A stretch of DNA of 64,000 nt from Bin87 sp965204395 (GTDB taxonomy: Bacteria; Chloroflexota; Dehalococcoidia; Lucifugimonadales; UBA3495), in the NCBI GenBank assembly GCA_965204395.1, contig OZ241987.1:3162001-3226000 (forward strand), written 5' to 3'. The notes below the pieces were generated by a model that did no database searches, was not told where the DNA came from, and saw only the letters and a list, made by a program, of their open reading frames with translations. Made by a program: the position numbers and the translations under genes. Shown one piece after another: positions 7,765-16,899 of this stretch (within the stretch, counting starts at the first letter, position 1; each line of letters opens with the position of its first letter).

Positions 7765-9144
7765 TCACTGCGGGGACCATACCGCGATCCCGCCGGCGGC
7801 TATGTCCTGCAGCCCGCCCGGTTCCCCGATCTTGGCGACGTACACGTGCGGCCCCGCCGCGCTGCTGCCGTTCCTCCGTTGCGAGAGGTACTGCTGGTTC
7901 CCCGATACCACCAGGGCGGACCCGTCTGGTGCCCACGGCGAGTGGCTGCGGGCGTACTGGTCGAAAAATGCCAGCATCAGGAACGTTTCCCCGCTGGGCG
8001 AAAAGCGCAGCCCACCCACGGGATCATCCGAGCCGGCGGCCGCCTCGGTCTCCGTTGCCGCTCCGTCCTCAATCCGCCACTCCATAGTCCGCTCTTCGCT
8101 GTTCAGGGCTACCCACGCCAGCCGCGTCCCCTGCGGTTCCCAGAAGAAGCCCAGCACCCAATCGTCCTCCCTCACCGTGCGCACACCGCTGCCGTCCGCC
8201 GCCACCAGCCGCAGCCGTCGATAAGCCGGCGATCCTTCTTCCTGACGGTCGGCCACCGCAATCACCCGACCGTCGGACGACCACAGGAACGAGCAGGCTC
8301 CCTCCACCTCCGCCAAGCGCATCGGTGGGTAGTCCGTGTCGTCCGGCTTTCCCAGCCAGACCGCTTCGCTGTCGCCCCCGGGCGCGGACCAGGCCAGCGT
8401 CGTCCCGTCCGGAGACCACGCCGGAGTGCGGAAAGAGCGCGACCTGCTGATGGGCTGTGCCGTGAACCCCGTGGCATCATCGTTCAGCCGCAGCACCGAC
8501 AGTTCTTCGCCGCTGTGCACCGCCAAAGATCGGCTATCCGGCGACCAGTCGAAATACAACGGCGCGCCACGCACCACCGGCACCGCCGCGGCGGGTGTCG
8601 CCTCACCATCCACCGGATTGGCATCCACCACGAAAAGCGTCAGGCCCTCCGGCGTGGCGGCGGTTACCCCCAGGCGTTGGCTGTCGGGCGACCATTGGAC
8701 GTAGTGCGGCGTGCCGTCCGCTATAGTCAACGGCGCGGAGTTTACGAAGATTGGCCCGCCGACTCCGTTGGATGACTCCAGCGATTGCACGCTCATCTCG
8801 GCTTCGGACGGCCTGCGCCCGCTGATCAGCGAAACGGCTATTCGACTCCCGTCCGGCGACCAGACCGGCCACCCGTAAAGGCGTGTCTCGCTCGTCGGTT
8901 GGGCCATCACGCCGCCCATGCGTCCCAACGATTCTGCGACCTCCCCAGCGGTGAGCGTGCTCCGGTCGCTGCCGTCGGGATTGACCGTCACCAACTGCCC
9001 GTTCGAGTCTATGTACGCAATTCGATTGATGGTCATGGAATCATTCGGGGCAGGTGCGTTGCCAGGAGCGCAGGCCAGCGCAGTCAACGCAATCAGAATC
9101 GCTATAGCAACCGCCGCCGGCCAGCAGGTGTTACGGGAAGGCAT
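7765..9144 (-). CDS. TolB-like beta-propeller lipoprotein
   Basis: A 459-residue lipoprotein with a signal peptide and lipobox (LTALAC, Cys near residue 25). It is followed by at least six propeller blades with the WSPDG signature (for example WPVWSPDGSRIAVS, VQWSPDSQRLGVT, FDWSPDSRSLAVH). Such PD40/TolB-type domains sit outside the cytoplasmic membrane and act as binding scaffolds. It is the first gene of the three-gene operon and its stop is one base from the LppX-like start. No enzyme domain follows the propeller, so a scaffold or sensor role in lipid export is plausible but unproven. Confidence 0.8.
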   Translation of the reverse strand: MPSRNTCWPAAVAIAILIALTALACAPGNAPAPNDSMTINRIAYIDSNGQLVTVNPDGSDRSTLTAGEVAESLGRMGGVMAQPTSETRLYGWPVWSPDGSRIAVSLISGRRPSEAEMSVQSLESSNGVGGPIFVNSAPLTIADGTPHYVQWSPDSQRLGVTAATPEGLTLFVVDANPVDGEATPAAAVPVVRGAPLYFDWSPDSRSLAVHSGEELSVLRLNDDATGFTAQPISRSRSFRTPAWSPDGTTLAWSAPGGDSEAVWLGKPDDTDYPPMRLAEVEGACSFLWSSDGRVIAVADRQEEGSPAYRRLRLVAADGSGVRTVREDDWVLGFFWEPQGTRLAWVALNSEERTMEWRIEDGAATETEAAAGSDDPVGGLRFSPSGETFLMLAFFDQYARSHSPWAPDGSALVVSGNQQYLSQRRNGSSAAGPHVYVAKIGEPGGLQDIAAGGIAVWSPQ

Positions 9145-9213
9145 CCGGGCTACGGTATCACCCGCCAGTCTCCTTTGGCAAACGACGTGTTTTCCGCTTT
9201 ACCGCAGCCACTG

Positions 9214-9882
9214 TCAGGTGTCTTCTAATCGGACACCATCGGTGTTTAGAAGGGGGAGTACCTCTCTCCAGATCGCAGACGAAACCTCGTCAATGGAACG
9301 GTTGCCTTCGATCTGCCTCCAGGTTTTAGCATTGGCTTCGGCCTGGCGAAGGAAACCGCGCCGTACCAGGTCATGGAAGGCCAATTCTTCGTCTTCGAAG
9401 CGGTCCGGCGCATCGCCAATCGGGAGGGCAAGCTGAAGCAGCCGGCTGTTGATTCGCCCCAAACCCACCAGTGGATCAACGTCAATGAGGAGGGTTAGAT
9501 CGGGATATCGGCCTTGGGTCGCGATGTCGTTGAGCGTATCTATCGTTTCCAGGTCTATCCCACGCCCATGACCTTGGTAAGCTACCGTAGAGCCAGCGAA
9601 ACGGTCGCAGATAACCACCGTGCCCTCTTCTGTCGCCGGCACGATCCTCTCACGCACCAATTCTGCGCGCGACGCTTCGAACAGCAGCAGTTCGGCCAGG
9701 GATGAAATGGGCTGCTTCGCGACCAGGTATTCACGCAGGTAATCCCCGACCGTCGTTGAGCCGGGCTCACGCAACAGCAACGTGCGGAGACCTTGTTGGC
9801 GAAGGGTGTCCTCCAATATGGCCGCCTGCGTCGATTTGCCGGCGCCGTCCCCGCCCTCAAAGGCTATGAAAAGACCGGACAT
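9214..9882 (-). CDS. tmk: Thymidylate kinase
   Basis: Phosphorylates dTMP to dTDP in the cytoplasm. The P-loop EGGDGAGKST is at residues 9-18. The substrate-binding motif DRFAGSTVAYQG lies near residue 95, where most enzymes have DRY. The lid region is normal in length (about 222 residues total). The ATG at 9882 gives the standard N-terminus and has GGATAGG nine bases upstream; a TTG nine bases earlier is also possible. It is followed downstream by the propeller lipoprotein gene in the same direction, 69 bases away. Confidence 0.93.
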   Translation of the reverse strand: MSGLFIAFEGGDGAGKSTQAAILEDTLRQQGLRTLLLREPGSTTVGDYLREYLVAKQPISSLAELLLFEASRAELVRERIVPATEEGTVVICDRFAGSTVAYQGHGRGIDLETIDTLNDIATQGRYPDLTLLIDVDPLVGLGRINSRLLQLALPIGDAPDRFEDEELAFHDLVRRGFLRQAEANAKTWRQIEGNRSIDEVSSAIWREVLPLLNTDGVRLEDT

Positions 9883-9964
9883 GGACGCCAACCTATCCTT
9901 TACGGTAGTGGCGGCCTAATGGCACAAACCGGCACGCCAATCCGCATACTTATCTACCGGAGAT

Positions 9965-11629
9965 TCACGGCCGGTAGATGAGCACAGCGCGCTGCGGATC
10001 ACGCCCCCGGCTGGTGGACGCCAGGTTGAATTCCTCGGCCAGCATGTGCTGCAACCGCCGTATGTACGGCCGCTGGGGTTCCAGTTGCACGCTGAACTCT
10101 CCGGACAGCACCCTCTGCGCCGCTTCTTCAGCCTCAGCCCGGGCGGCGGCTTCTGCCTGGGCGTCCGTCTCCTCCTTGAAACGGCCCGACGGTGGCGGCA
10201 GGTCTATCCCCTGGTCCCGCGCGATGGATGTCAGGAACTCGCTCACCTGGGGCACGGTGTTTTTCCGCAGCACGTACACCGGAACGCTGTTGGTTTCCGC
10301 GATGCGCACCAACTGGCTGCCCCGCCGGTAGTGGTTCTTGGTGGTCAGCAGCACGTTCGCCCGCCGCAGTTCGCTGACGATCTCCGCCGTTGCGCCCCGT
10401 TCGGCCAGCGCCGCCTCCACCTTGTCCCGGCTCACGCCGAACAGGAAGATGCGCACGTCCAGCCGAGGCCCGACTGCGCCGCCGGCGTCCGGTGCATCCT
10501 GGAACCGCTCCGGCGGGTACTGCTCGTAGGCGTCCCGGCTGCGCCCGTTCCGGTTCCGGCCCCGGCGGTTGCGGATCTCGTTGGCCGCCCATGGTGTCGG
10601 CGCCGCCTCGTTCTGCCGGGTCGCGGCCGTCTTCGAGATGTTCCCGTCCTCGTTCATGTGGCGGACTTCCGGCTCAACCGGATAGCCGCGCAGCCACTGG
10701 TCAACCACCTGCGACACGTCGTCGTGTACCGCCACCTCGTTCCAGTCCTGGATCTCGACCACCACGTCGAAAGTGGGCGGTGCTTTCCGCTCCAGCACGG
10801 TCTTCTGCGTGCCCCGGAACCGCGCTTCCTGGTCTCCCAGCGTAACGGTCTGCACGCCGCCGATCAGGTCCGACAGGGTCGGGTTCATGATCAGGTTGTC
10901 CAGCGTGTTGCCGTGGGCCGTGGCCACCAGTTGCACGCCGCGCTCCGCGATGGTGCGCGCCGCTGACGCTTCCAGGGTGGTGCCCATCTCGTCGATGATG
11001 ATGACTTGCGGCATGTGGTTTTCCACGGCCTCGATCATCACGTCGTGCTGCACCGTGGGCGTCGGCACCTGCATCCGCCGGGCGTGTCCGATGGCCGGAT
11101 GAGGAATGTCTCCGTCGCCGGCGATTTCGTTGGACGTGTCGACGATGATCACCCGTTTGCGGGCCTCGTCCGCCAGCACCCGGGCCACCTCGCGCAGCAT
11201 CGTGGTCTTGCCCACGCCGGGGCGTCCCAGCAGCAGGATGTTCTTGCCGCCGTAGGCCAGGTCTTCGATTATCTTGATGGTCCCGAATACGGCCCGCCCC
11301 ACGCGGCACGTGATTCCCACCACGCTGCCGTTGCGGTTGCGAATCGCCGAGATACGGTGCAGCGTGCGCTCCATTCCGGCCCGGTTGTCGCCGCCGAAGT
11401 CGCCCACGCCGGATACGACGTGCTCCAGGTCTTCGCGTCCCACCGGCTCTTCATCCAGTATCACGTCGCCGAACGAGAACCGCGCTTCCGGCGGACGTCC
11501 CAGATCCAGGACAATTTCCAGCAGGTCCTCAAACTCGTCCTGCGCCTGTATGCCGGCCAGAACCCTTGGCGGCAACACATCCAGGAGTTGCTGCAATTCA
11601 TCGTGGGCCAGTTGCTCGACCGTAACCAA
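9965..11629 (-). CDS. SpoIIIAA/Ycf45-like AAA ATPase with C-terminal R3H domain
   Basis: A 554-residue protein. An N-terminal helical region is followed by a P-loop ATPase of the type II secretion/SpoIIIAA kind: Walker A GRPGVGKTT at 135-143 and Walker B VIIIDEMGT near 208. After a low-complexity Arg/Asn linker (about 355-375) there is a second globular region, then an R3H-type single-strand nucleic-acid-binding domain at the end (residues about 500-554, EEFNLASTSRGRDPQRAVLI). Related proteins occur in cyanobacteria, plastids and Chloroflexota; their role is unsettled. The start is a TTG with AAGGAGGG five bases upstream. Probably cytosolic. Confidence 0.85.
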   Translation of the reverse strand: MVTVEQLAHDELQQLLDVLPPRVLAGIQAQDEFEDLLEIVLDLGRPPEARFSFGDVILDEEPVGREDLEHVVSGVGDFGGDNRAGMERTLHRISAIRNRNGSVVGITCRVGRAVFGTIKIIEDLAYGGKNILLLGRPGVGKTTMLREVARVLADEARKRVIIVDTSNEIAGDGDIPHPAIGHARRMQVPTPTVQHDVMIEAVENHMPQVIIIDEMGTTLEASAARTIAERGVQLVATAHGNTLDNLIMNPTLSDLIGGVQTVTLGDQEARFRGTQKTVLERKAPPTFDVVVEIQDWNEVAVHDDVSQVVDQWLRGYPVEPEVRHMNEDGNISKTAATRQNEAAPTPWAANEIRNRRGRNRNGRSRDAYEQYPPERFQDAPDAGGAVGPRLDVRIFLFGVSRDKVEAALAERGATAEIVSELRRANVLLTTKNHYRRGSQLVRIAETNSVPVYVLRKNTVPQVSEFLTSIARDQGIDLPPPSGRFKEETDAQAEAAARAEAEEAAQRVLSGEFSVQLEPQRPYIRRLQHMLAEEFNLASTSRGRDPQRAVLIYRP

Positions 11630-11691
11630 CTATGCCCTCCTTGTCGCTAATGGGGAGTTTACAAATGATTGGTATGTTGCGTTATTGACTA

Positions 11692-12330
11692 TTATTCTTG
11701 TGCCAGGCGCCCCCGCACCCGCGGAGCGTCAATCTGTGGGGCGCTCTCGTCGAACGTGGGCCCGCCGGCCATCTCGACGAAGTACCGGTGAATGCGCGCG
11801 TCCGCGGTGAGTTCGGGATGAAAGGAGGTCGCCAGCAGATTACCCTCTCGCACCGCCACCGGACGCCCGTCGGGCAACGCCGACAGTATGTCCACGTCCT
11901 CGCCCACCCGGATGATCACCGGCGCCCTGATGAAGATGGCGTGATACGGGTCCGAACCCAGCCCCTTGATCTTCAGGTCCTGCTCGAACGAATCGACCTG
12001 GCGGCCGAAGGCGTTACGCTGCACGCCAACATCCATCACCGCCAACGGTATGGGGTCCTCTTCCGTGATCTCTGCGGCCAGCATGATCATGCCGGCGCAG
12101 GTCCCCCAAACCGCCTTTCCCGATGATGCCATCTGGGCCACCGGCTCCCGCAGGTTGTACAGGGACATCAGGCGGCTGAGCGTGGTGCTCTCACCGCCTG
12201 GGATGATCAAGCCGTCCAGACCCTGGAGATGTTCGGGCAATCGCACTTCCGTAGCGTTAGCGCCTATGCTGCGGAGCACATGGCAATGTTCCGCAAAATC
12301 TCCTTGTACTGCCAAAACGCCGATGTTCAA
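11692..12330 (-). CDS. pdxT: Pyridoxal 5'-phosphate synthase glutaminase subunit PdxT
   Basis: Glutaminase that feeds ammonia to PdxS for PLP synthesis. The nucleophile Cys78 is in GTCAG, the His171-Glu173 pair in SFHPEL, and the oxyanion motif is PGGEST at 44-49. Length (212) is slightly over the usual 190-200 because of a C-terminal extension. The start is a TTG: the protein must begin MNIGVLAVQG as in the family and no ATG is available. It follows pdxS by 87 bases on the same strand, the normal pdxST order. Confidence 0.95.
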   Translation of the reverse strand: MNIGVLAVQGDFAEHCHVLRSIGANATEVRLPEHLQGLDGLIIPGGESTTLSRLMSLYNLREPVAQMASSGKAVWGTCAGMIMLAAEITEEDPIPLAVMDVGVQRNAFGRQVDSFEQDLKIKGLGSDPYHAIFIRAPVIIRVGEDVDILSALPDGRPVAVREGNLLATSFHPELTADARIHRYFVEMAGGPTFDESAPQIDAPRVRGRLAQE

Positions 12331-12417
12331 CTACGTGTCCAGCTGATAATGTCCCGTTCCGTCCGTATGTCGCGGTGTCCTTGCGTCGCCGGGTGCGCAA
12401 CCCAACGACCTTTCCGG

Positions 12418-13311
12418 CTATACGCTGCGCGGCGCCAGCAACTCGCTCTCGGCCAACTCGCGAACGCTCCTGCCGACCATTGGCTCGCCCAGGTCCTTGG
12501 AGACCTCCGCCAGAATGTGCGGGTCGTTGTAGTGCGTGACCGACTGCACGATGGCATGGCCCCGCTCGGCCGGGTTGCCGGACTTGAATATACCGGAGCC
12601 CACGAACACTCCGTCCGCGCCCAACTGCATCATCAGCGCCGCGTCGGCGGGAGTCGCCACGCCGCCGGCCGCGAAGTTCACCACCGGGAGACGCCCCTCT
12701 TCACGGGTCTGCTGCAGCAGGTCCAGGCTGACCCGCAGGTCCCGCGCTTCCACAACCAACTCGTCGTCGGGCATGGTCTTCAGCTTGCGAATGGCGTCCT
12801 GCACGGCGCGCATGTGCCGCACGGCTTCCACCACGTCGCCAGTGCCGGCTTCGCCCTTGGTGCGAATCATGGCCGCGCCTTCCGAAATACGGCGGAGCGC
12901 CTCGCCCAGGTCGCGGCACCCGCACACGAACGGCACCGTGAAATCATGCTTCCAAACGTGGTGCATTTCGTCGGCCGGCGTCAGCACTTCCGACTCGTCC
13001 ACGTAGTCCACGCCCATGGCCTGCAGTATCTGCGCTTCCACGAAGTGCCCAATGCGGCACTTTGCCATGACGGGAATCGACACGGAGTCGATGATCTCGG
13101 CGATCATTGAGGGGTCGCTCATACGGGCAACACCGCCGTCCGCCCGGATGTCGGCTGGGACGCGCTCCAATGCCATCACCGCGACGGCGCCCGCTTCCTG
13201 GGCAATCCGTGCTTGCTCAGGGTTGACCACGTCCATGATCACGCCGCCCTTCAGCATCTGGGCGTGGCCGGATTTGACGGTGAAAGTGCCGGTTAGAATT
13301 TCAGCAACCAT
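12418..13311 (-). CDS. pdxS: Pyridoxal 5'-phosphate synthase lyase subunit PdxS
   Basis: Makes PLP from ribose 5-phosphate, glyceraldehyde 3-phosphate and ammonia; forms dodecamers with PdxT. TIM barrel of 297 residues with the Schiff-base Lys84 in PVMAKCRIGHF, Asp27 in VIMDVVNP, and the second Lys in RTKGEAGTG. The ATG at 13311 is preceded by AGGAGG. A good sigma-70-type promoter is visible upstream at 13353-13381. It sets the first step of the DXP-independent vitamin B6 pathway. Confidence 0.97.
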   Translation of the reverse strand: MVAEILTGTFTVKSGHAQMLKGGVIMDVVNPEQARIAQEAGAVAVMALERVPADIRADGGVARMSDPSMIAEIIDSVSIPVMAKCRIGHFVEAQILQAMGVDYVDESEVLTPADEMHHVWKHDFTVPFVCGCRDLGEALRRISEGAAMIRTKGEAGTGDVVEAVRHMRAVQDAIRKLKTMPDDELVVEARDLRVSLDLLQQTREEGRLPVVNFAAGGVATPADAALMMQLGADGVFVGSGIFKSGNPAERGHAIVQSVTHYNDPHILAEVSKDLGEPMVGRSVRELAESELLAPRSV

Positions 13312-13352
13312 TGAAGGAGCCTCCTCTATTTTGCTAGGGATGCCAGTGGTTC

Positions 13353-13381
13353 ATTATAGCCCCCACTGCCGGCGTTATCAA
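13353..13381 (-). promoter_or_regulatory. Promoter of pdxST
   Basis: On the minus strand, TTGATA (13376-13381) and TATAAT (13353-13358) are separated by exactly 17 bases. The box ends 41 bases before the pdxS ATG, leaving room for a short leader with the AGGAGG site. One mismatch from consensus overall. Confidence 0.7.
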
Positions 13382-13465
13382 TCAAAACCCACGCGCCAAA
13401 CGCCAGCAAGCAGCGCTTGGGCTTCCCACACTACGATTGCAGAACCCGAACCTCGTCCCCGGATT

Positions 13466-14311
13466 CTACGGTTGGTAGATCACCGTGATGGTTGTCTCTT
13501 CCGCGGTCCCGTCGCGCATGGCCCGCACCGCGATGGCGTTCTCACCTGGCTGAAGCACGATATCGGCTTGCCACTGCCCAGATGAGTCGGGCGCTGCCGG
13601 GATGATCTCATTCACCACCACCTGCGCCCCGGGCAGCGTCTCGCCGGAGATCGTCAGCACCCGTTCGGCCACGGTCGCCCCGTCCTCCGGAGCGAAAACG
13701 TCCACGAACAGCATCAAAGGCGTACTGTCGTAGGTCAGTTGCAGCAGTTGGTGTTTCGGGTCGGGCGACGCGCTGTTGTTGCTGATCACCTCGACGACGT
13801 TGAACCCCTCCGCCAGCGGAATGGTAGCGATGAAGTTGCCCTCGCTGTCGGCCCTCAGGATTATGCTCTGTTTTGGGCCCTGCCTGTTGTCGTACGTCAC
13901 CTCTAGGATCGACCCGGGCAGCGTCGTGCCGAACAGGTCGATCTCGAAATGTCCGCGTATCACGTCAAGGTTGATGGGATGGTGCACCACCAGGAAATGC
14001 GGAAGCGGCGTCGGCGTCGGTTGGGCCGGGGTTGGCGTTGGTGTGGGCGTTGGAGTTGGGGCCGGTGTCGGAGTGGGCATCGGTGTCGGAGTTGGAGTCG
14101 GAGTCGGGGTTGGCGCCGCCACCGTGGGAACCGGTGTCGGAGTGGGGGTGGGCGGCGCAGCGGTCGGCAGAATCGGCTCCGGCGTTGGCGTGGGGCGCAC
14201 ATTCGTCATCGACGGCGCTTCCGGCAGGCCCGGTAGGGCGAACACCCAAACCGCCATGAAAACGGCAATCACGCCAAATGCCAGGACCGCTGCTGTGATC
14301 CTCTGTCGCAC
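13466..14311 (-). CDS. Membrane-anchored PT-rich protein with Ig-like domains
   Basis: A 281-residue protein with a GTG start. One N-terminal transmembrane helix (residues about 6-28) is followed by a 75-residue proline/threonine linker of P-T repeats. Two beta-sandwich segments follow: about 110-190, with DLFGTTLPGSILEVTYDN, and about 200-281, with ISGETLPGAQVVVNE. Both resemble bacterial Ig-like or glucodextranase-B-type domains. It is likely exported and tethered, with the linker spanning the cell envelope. It lies 64 bases downstream of the histidine kinase gene in the same direction and could belong to that unit. No ligand can be inferred. Confidence 0.7.
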   Translation of the reverse strand: MRQRITAAVLAFGVIAVFMAVWVFALPGLPEAPSMTNVRPTPTPEPILPTAAPPTPTPTPVPTVAAPTPTPTPTPTPMPTPTPAPTPTPTPTPTPAQPTPTPLPHFLVVHHPINLDVIRGHFEIDLFGTTLPGSILEVTYDNRQGPKQSIILRADSEGNFIATIPLAEGFNVVEVISNNSASPDPKHQLLQLTYDSTPLMLFVDVFAPEDGATVAERVLTISGETLPGAQVVVNEIIPAAPDSSGQWQADIVLQPGENAIAVRAMRDGTAEETTITVIYQP

Positions 14312-14375
14312 GGGTGGGCCGGTGGGAAATAACGAGAGGCTTCCTCCGACGATCGGGCCGTTGGCCCTCGACGGA

Positions 14376-15359
14376 TCAAGCCTCGGTCGAACCTATCGGC
14401 AGCGAGAGCGTGAACATGGTGTGATGATCGGGCTTCGGCGCCGCCACGGACTCTACCGAAAGATCTCCACCGTAGCGGCGGGCCAGCGTGCGGCTGATGT
14501 ACAGGCCCAGGCCCGACGAGGTCTTCTCTTCGCTGCGCCCCATCTCCGGCGTCCAACCCCTGGTGAACAGGTGCGGCCTGTAGTGGTCCGGTATGCCGGG
14601 CCCATTGTCGCTCACGCAAATCCGGAAATTCGCCTCGTCCCGCGACGCTGAAATTTCGATGTAATCGCCCCCGTATCGCAGGGCGTTGTCCACCAGGTTA
14701 GCGATTATGTGCTCCAACGCGGCGGCCTCCGAATACACCAGGCCGAATTCTTCAGGCTCAGACCACCAGGCGATGTCCTTGCCCTGTTCAGCGGCCTGGC
14801 CGGTGTATCGCTCCACGATACGGCTGACCACTGCGGTTGGTTCTACCGGGTAGCGCTCAATGGGAGCATCCGGCGTTTCCAGGTTGATCATCACCTGCAT
14901 GTTTCCCATCATCAGCCTGAACGATGGCGCCTGCTCCTCGATCTCATCCAGCAACTCGTGGACCACTATCGAAACGTCCTCGCCGGTCGCCGCCAGCACG
15001 CCGCGCACCTCGCGGCACTTGCCCAGGATTCGGCGCATGGGCCGGCCCAGGTCATGCTGGAACGTCTCAAATTGCTGCTCCGTAAGCCGGCTCCAGTCGT
15101 CCAGTCCGTTTGTACCCTTGCCGTTGCCGTTTCGGCTTCCGTCCGCTACGTAGCTTCCCACTGCGACCGCCAGCCCCACCACCACGCCGGCTATCCCGAA
15201 GTATGCCAGCGGTTCCACCGGCAACGGTTCGGGATATATCCAGGTGAACGGAACGAACAGCGATGCCACCATCGCGACCAGGCCAACCACCGCCAGGAAT
15301 ATCCCCGCGTAGGCCAGCAGGGGATGTCCGCCGGTCCGTCGGGAAGGCAACGTCGCCAT
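14376..15359 (-). CDS. Sensor histidine kinase
   Basis: A 327-residue membrane kinase. Two transmembrane helices (about 16-38 and 50-72) enclose only a short outer loop, so it probably senses a membrane or intracellular signal. The phospho-acceptor is His102 in FQHDLGRP, a somewhat atypical H-box. The ATPase domain has N box NLVDNALRYGG, G1 DNGPGIP and G2 SGLGLYIS. It follows the response regulator by eight bases, with GGGGGA before the ATG, so the two are a two-component pair. Confidence 0.9.
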   Translation of the reverse strand: MATLPSRRTGGHPLLAYAGIFLAVVGLVAMVASLFVPFTWIYPEPLPVEPLAYFGIAGVVVGLAVAVGSYVADGSRNGNGKGTNGLDDWSRLTEQQFETFQHDLGRPMRRILGKCREVRGVLAATGEDVSIVVHELLDEIEEQAPSFRLMMGNMQVMINLETPDAPIERYPVEPTAVVSRIVERYTGQAAEQGKDIAWWSEPEEFGLVYSEAAALEHIIANLVDNALRYGGDYIEISASRDEANFRICVSDNGPGIPDHYRPHLFTRGWTPEMGRSEEKTSSGLGLYISRTLARRYGGDLSVESVAAPKPDHHTMFTLSLPIGSTEA

Positions 15360-15367
15360 GCGTCCCC

Positions 15368-16150
15368 CTAGTCCCGCGGCGGCAGCAGGCGATAGCCTCG
15401 GTCCCGGACGCTGACTATGAAGTCGTTAGCGCCCAGGGGCCGGCCCAGGGCGCGCCCCATCGACACCTTGATCTCCCGAATCCTGACCCTCAGCGACGCC
15501 CGCGTATCGTCGCCCTCGAGGTAACGCTCCAGCCGGTCGAACGGCACCACGTTGCCGGGGCTGCGATACCAGGCCTGGGCCAGGTCGCGCAGGATGTCGA
15601 AACGTCGTCCCGTTACGTCGGCCACCGCGGCGCGAGTTCCGTCGTCGTCCACCACCATGACCGCAGCGGCGTCGTTGTCCAGCAAAATGCGGTTTCCAAT
15701 GGCGATTGTCCCGGGCTCCGCGCCGACCAGTCTCCGCATTCGCAATGCCACCTCTTCCGGCGACGCCAGTTTGTCTATGAACTCCACCGGCGCTTCCACC
15801 TGCAACGCGCTGCGCGCGACTGTCTCGCGTTCCACGCCCTGGCTGTACTGCGTAAACATCAACACCGGCAGCCGCGGGCGGTCCTCTACAATTCTCTTGA
15901 GCAGGTCCAACCCCTTGAACTGGTCATCCCGGTATTCGCCGAGCCGCACATCCAGGATTACCCCGTCCGGCATCGCGTCCTCAATCGCCTCCAGCGCCGC
16001 CCACAGCATGTCGTCGGCCGAGCCGTGCGCCTCCTTGCTCACCACCTTGGTGGTCCACCCTTCGTCCTCAAGCCGCCTTCGCACCGCCCGCACGATGGCT
16101 GAAGTCGCCTCGTCATCGACGATCAGGATATTTCCTGAACGGGGCGCCAT
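15368..16150 (-). CDS. Response regulator, OmpR/PhoB-type winged helix
   Basis: A 260-residue regulator. The receiver domain has acidic residues Asp12-Asp13, phospho-acceptor Asp67 in VILDVRLG, Thr100 and Lys127. A spacer of about 35 residues follows, then a C-terminal winged-helix DNA-binding domain (about 175-258) ending in VRDRGYRLLP, typical of OmpR/PhoB proteins. It is co-transcribed with the histidine kinase downstream. The Uma2 gene upstream stops six bases before its ATG, so all three may share a transcript. The insertion between receiver and effector domains is longer than usual. Confidence 0.9.
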   Translation of the reverse strand: MAPRSGNILIVDDEATSAIVRAVRRRLEDEGWTTKVVSKEAHGSADDMLWAALEAIEDAMPDGVILDVRLGEYRDDQFKGLDLLKRIVEDRPRLPVLMFTQYSQGVERETVARSALQVEAPVEFIDKLASPEEVALRMRRLVGAEPGTIAIGNRILLDNDAAAVMVVDDDGTRAAVADVTGRRFDILRDLAQAWYRSPGNVVPFDRLERYLEGDDTRASLRVRIREIKVSMGRALGRPLGANDFIVSVRDRGYRLLPPRD

Positions 16151-16156
16151 CGCACT

Positions 16157-16768
16157 CTACTCCCCTTCCGGTCGTGGGCGGCCGCGGTGGCGGAATACGT
16201 TACTCAACGGTATTTCCAGACCGGGCAACAACGGTGTGGTTAGCGTATCGTCGGCGGTCAGCACAGTTCGTTCCACGTACTCTCCATCGCGCAATTCCAA
16301 CTGCCGAGCAACTTGATTCACCTGGTCAAATATCCAATATTCCGGTATGCCCGCCTCGGCGTACACCTGCCGCTTGCGCACCAGGTCGCGGTTGCGGTCC
16401 GATGACAGGACCTCCACAACTATGTCGGGCGCTCCCTCGATCATTCGCTCGCCCACGACTGCGTCGTTGTCTGGCAGAATCACCGCCAGGTCAGGCGCGA
16501 ACAGCCTCGGCAGCTCCGATGGCAGCGCCACGATCACGTCGGCGTGCACATCAAAAGGAGTCTCTTCAAAAGCATCCTGATAAAGGTAAAAGTGATAAAG
16601 CAGTCTTCCTTGCGTCGACTGATGTGCGATCCTCGGTCTCGGCATGATGTACAGATTCCCGTCGTCCAGTTCCATCTTGAGCTTGTCGTCCGGTTCCGGA
16701 AGTTCCAGCTCAAGGAACTCGGCGATGGAAACCCGCATCCCGCTCCGTGGTTTCGTCGGCGTCGTCAT
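16157..16768 (-). CDS. Uma2-family PD-(D/E)XK endonuclease-like protein
   Basis: About 203 residues, cytosolic. The core is that of Uma2 (DUF820): APDLAVILPD, then PDIVVEVLSSDRNRD and VYAEAGIPEYWIFD, giving the Asp, Glu-x-(S/V) and Lys (RKRQVYAEAG) positions of a restriction-endonuclease-like active site. This is the most divergent of the five Uma2 genes in the window and lacks a coiled-coil tail. ATG at 16768 preferred over a TTG two codons earlier; a TATAAT box is at 16795-16800. No Uma2 protein has a settled role. Confidence 0.88.
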   Translation of the reverse strand: MTTPTKPRSGMRVSIAEFLELELPEPDDKLKMELDDGNLYIMPRPRIAHQSTQGRLLYHFYLYQDAFEETPFDVHADVIVALPSELPRLFAPDLAVILPDNDAVVGERMIEGAPDIVVEVLSSDRNRDLVRKRQVYAEAGIPEYWIFDQVNQVARQLELRDGEYVERTVLTADDTLTTPLLPGLEIPLSNVFRHRGRPRPEGE

Positions 16769-16899
16769 GGTCAATGGCTCCCTAACCTGACGCCATTATA
16801 AAGCCAACGGGACGCCCGCGTCGTGGCACGCGCATGCCGCGTATTACGCAAGAGGGCGACCCGAGGGCCGCCCCACGCGCTTACCCACGTCAGGCTTGC

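Noticed and set aside
13995..14200. Low-complexity GTTGG/GTCGG tract as a minisatellite
   Set aside because: It is the Pro-Thr linker of the protein on the minus strand; irregular codon-level repetition is enough to explain it.
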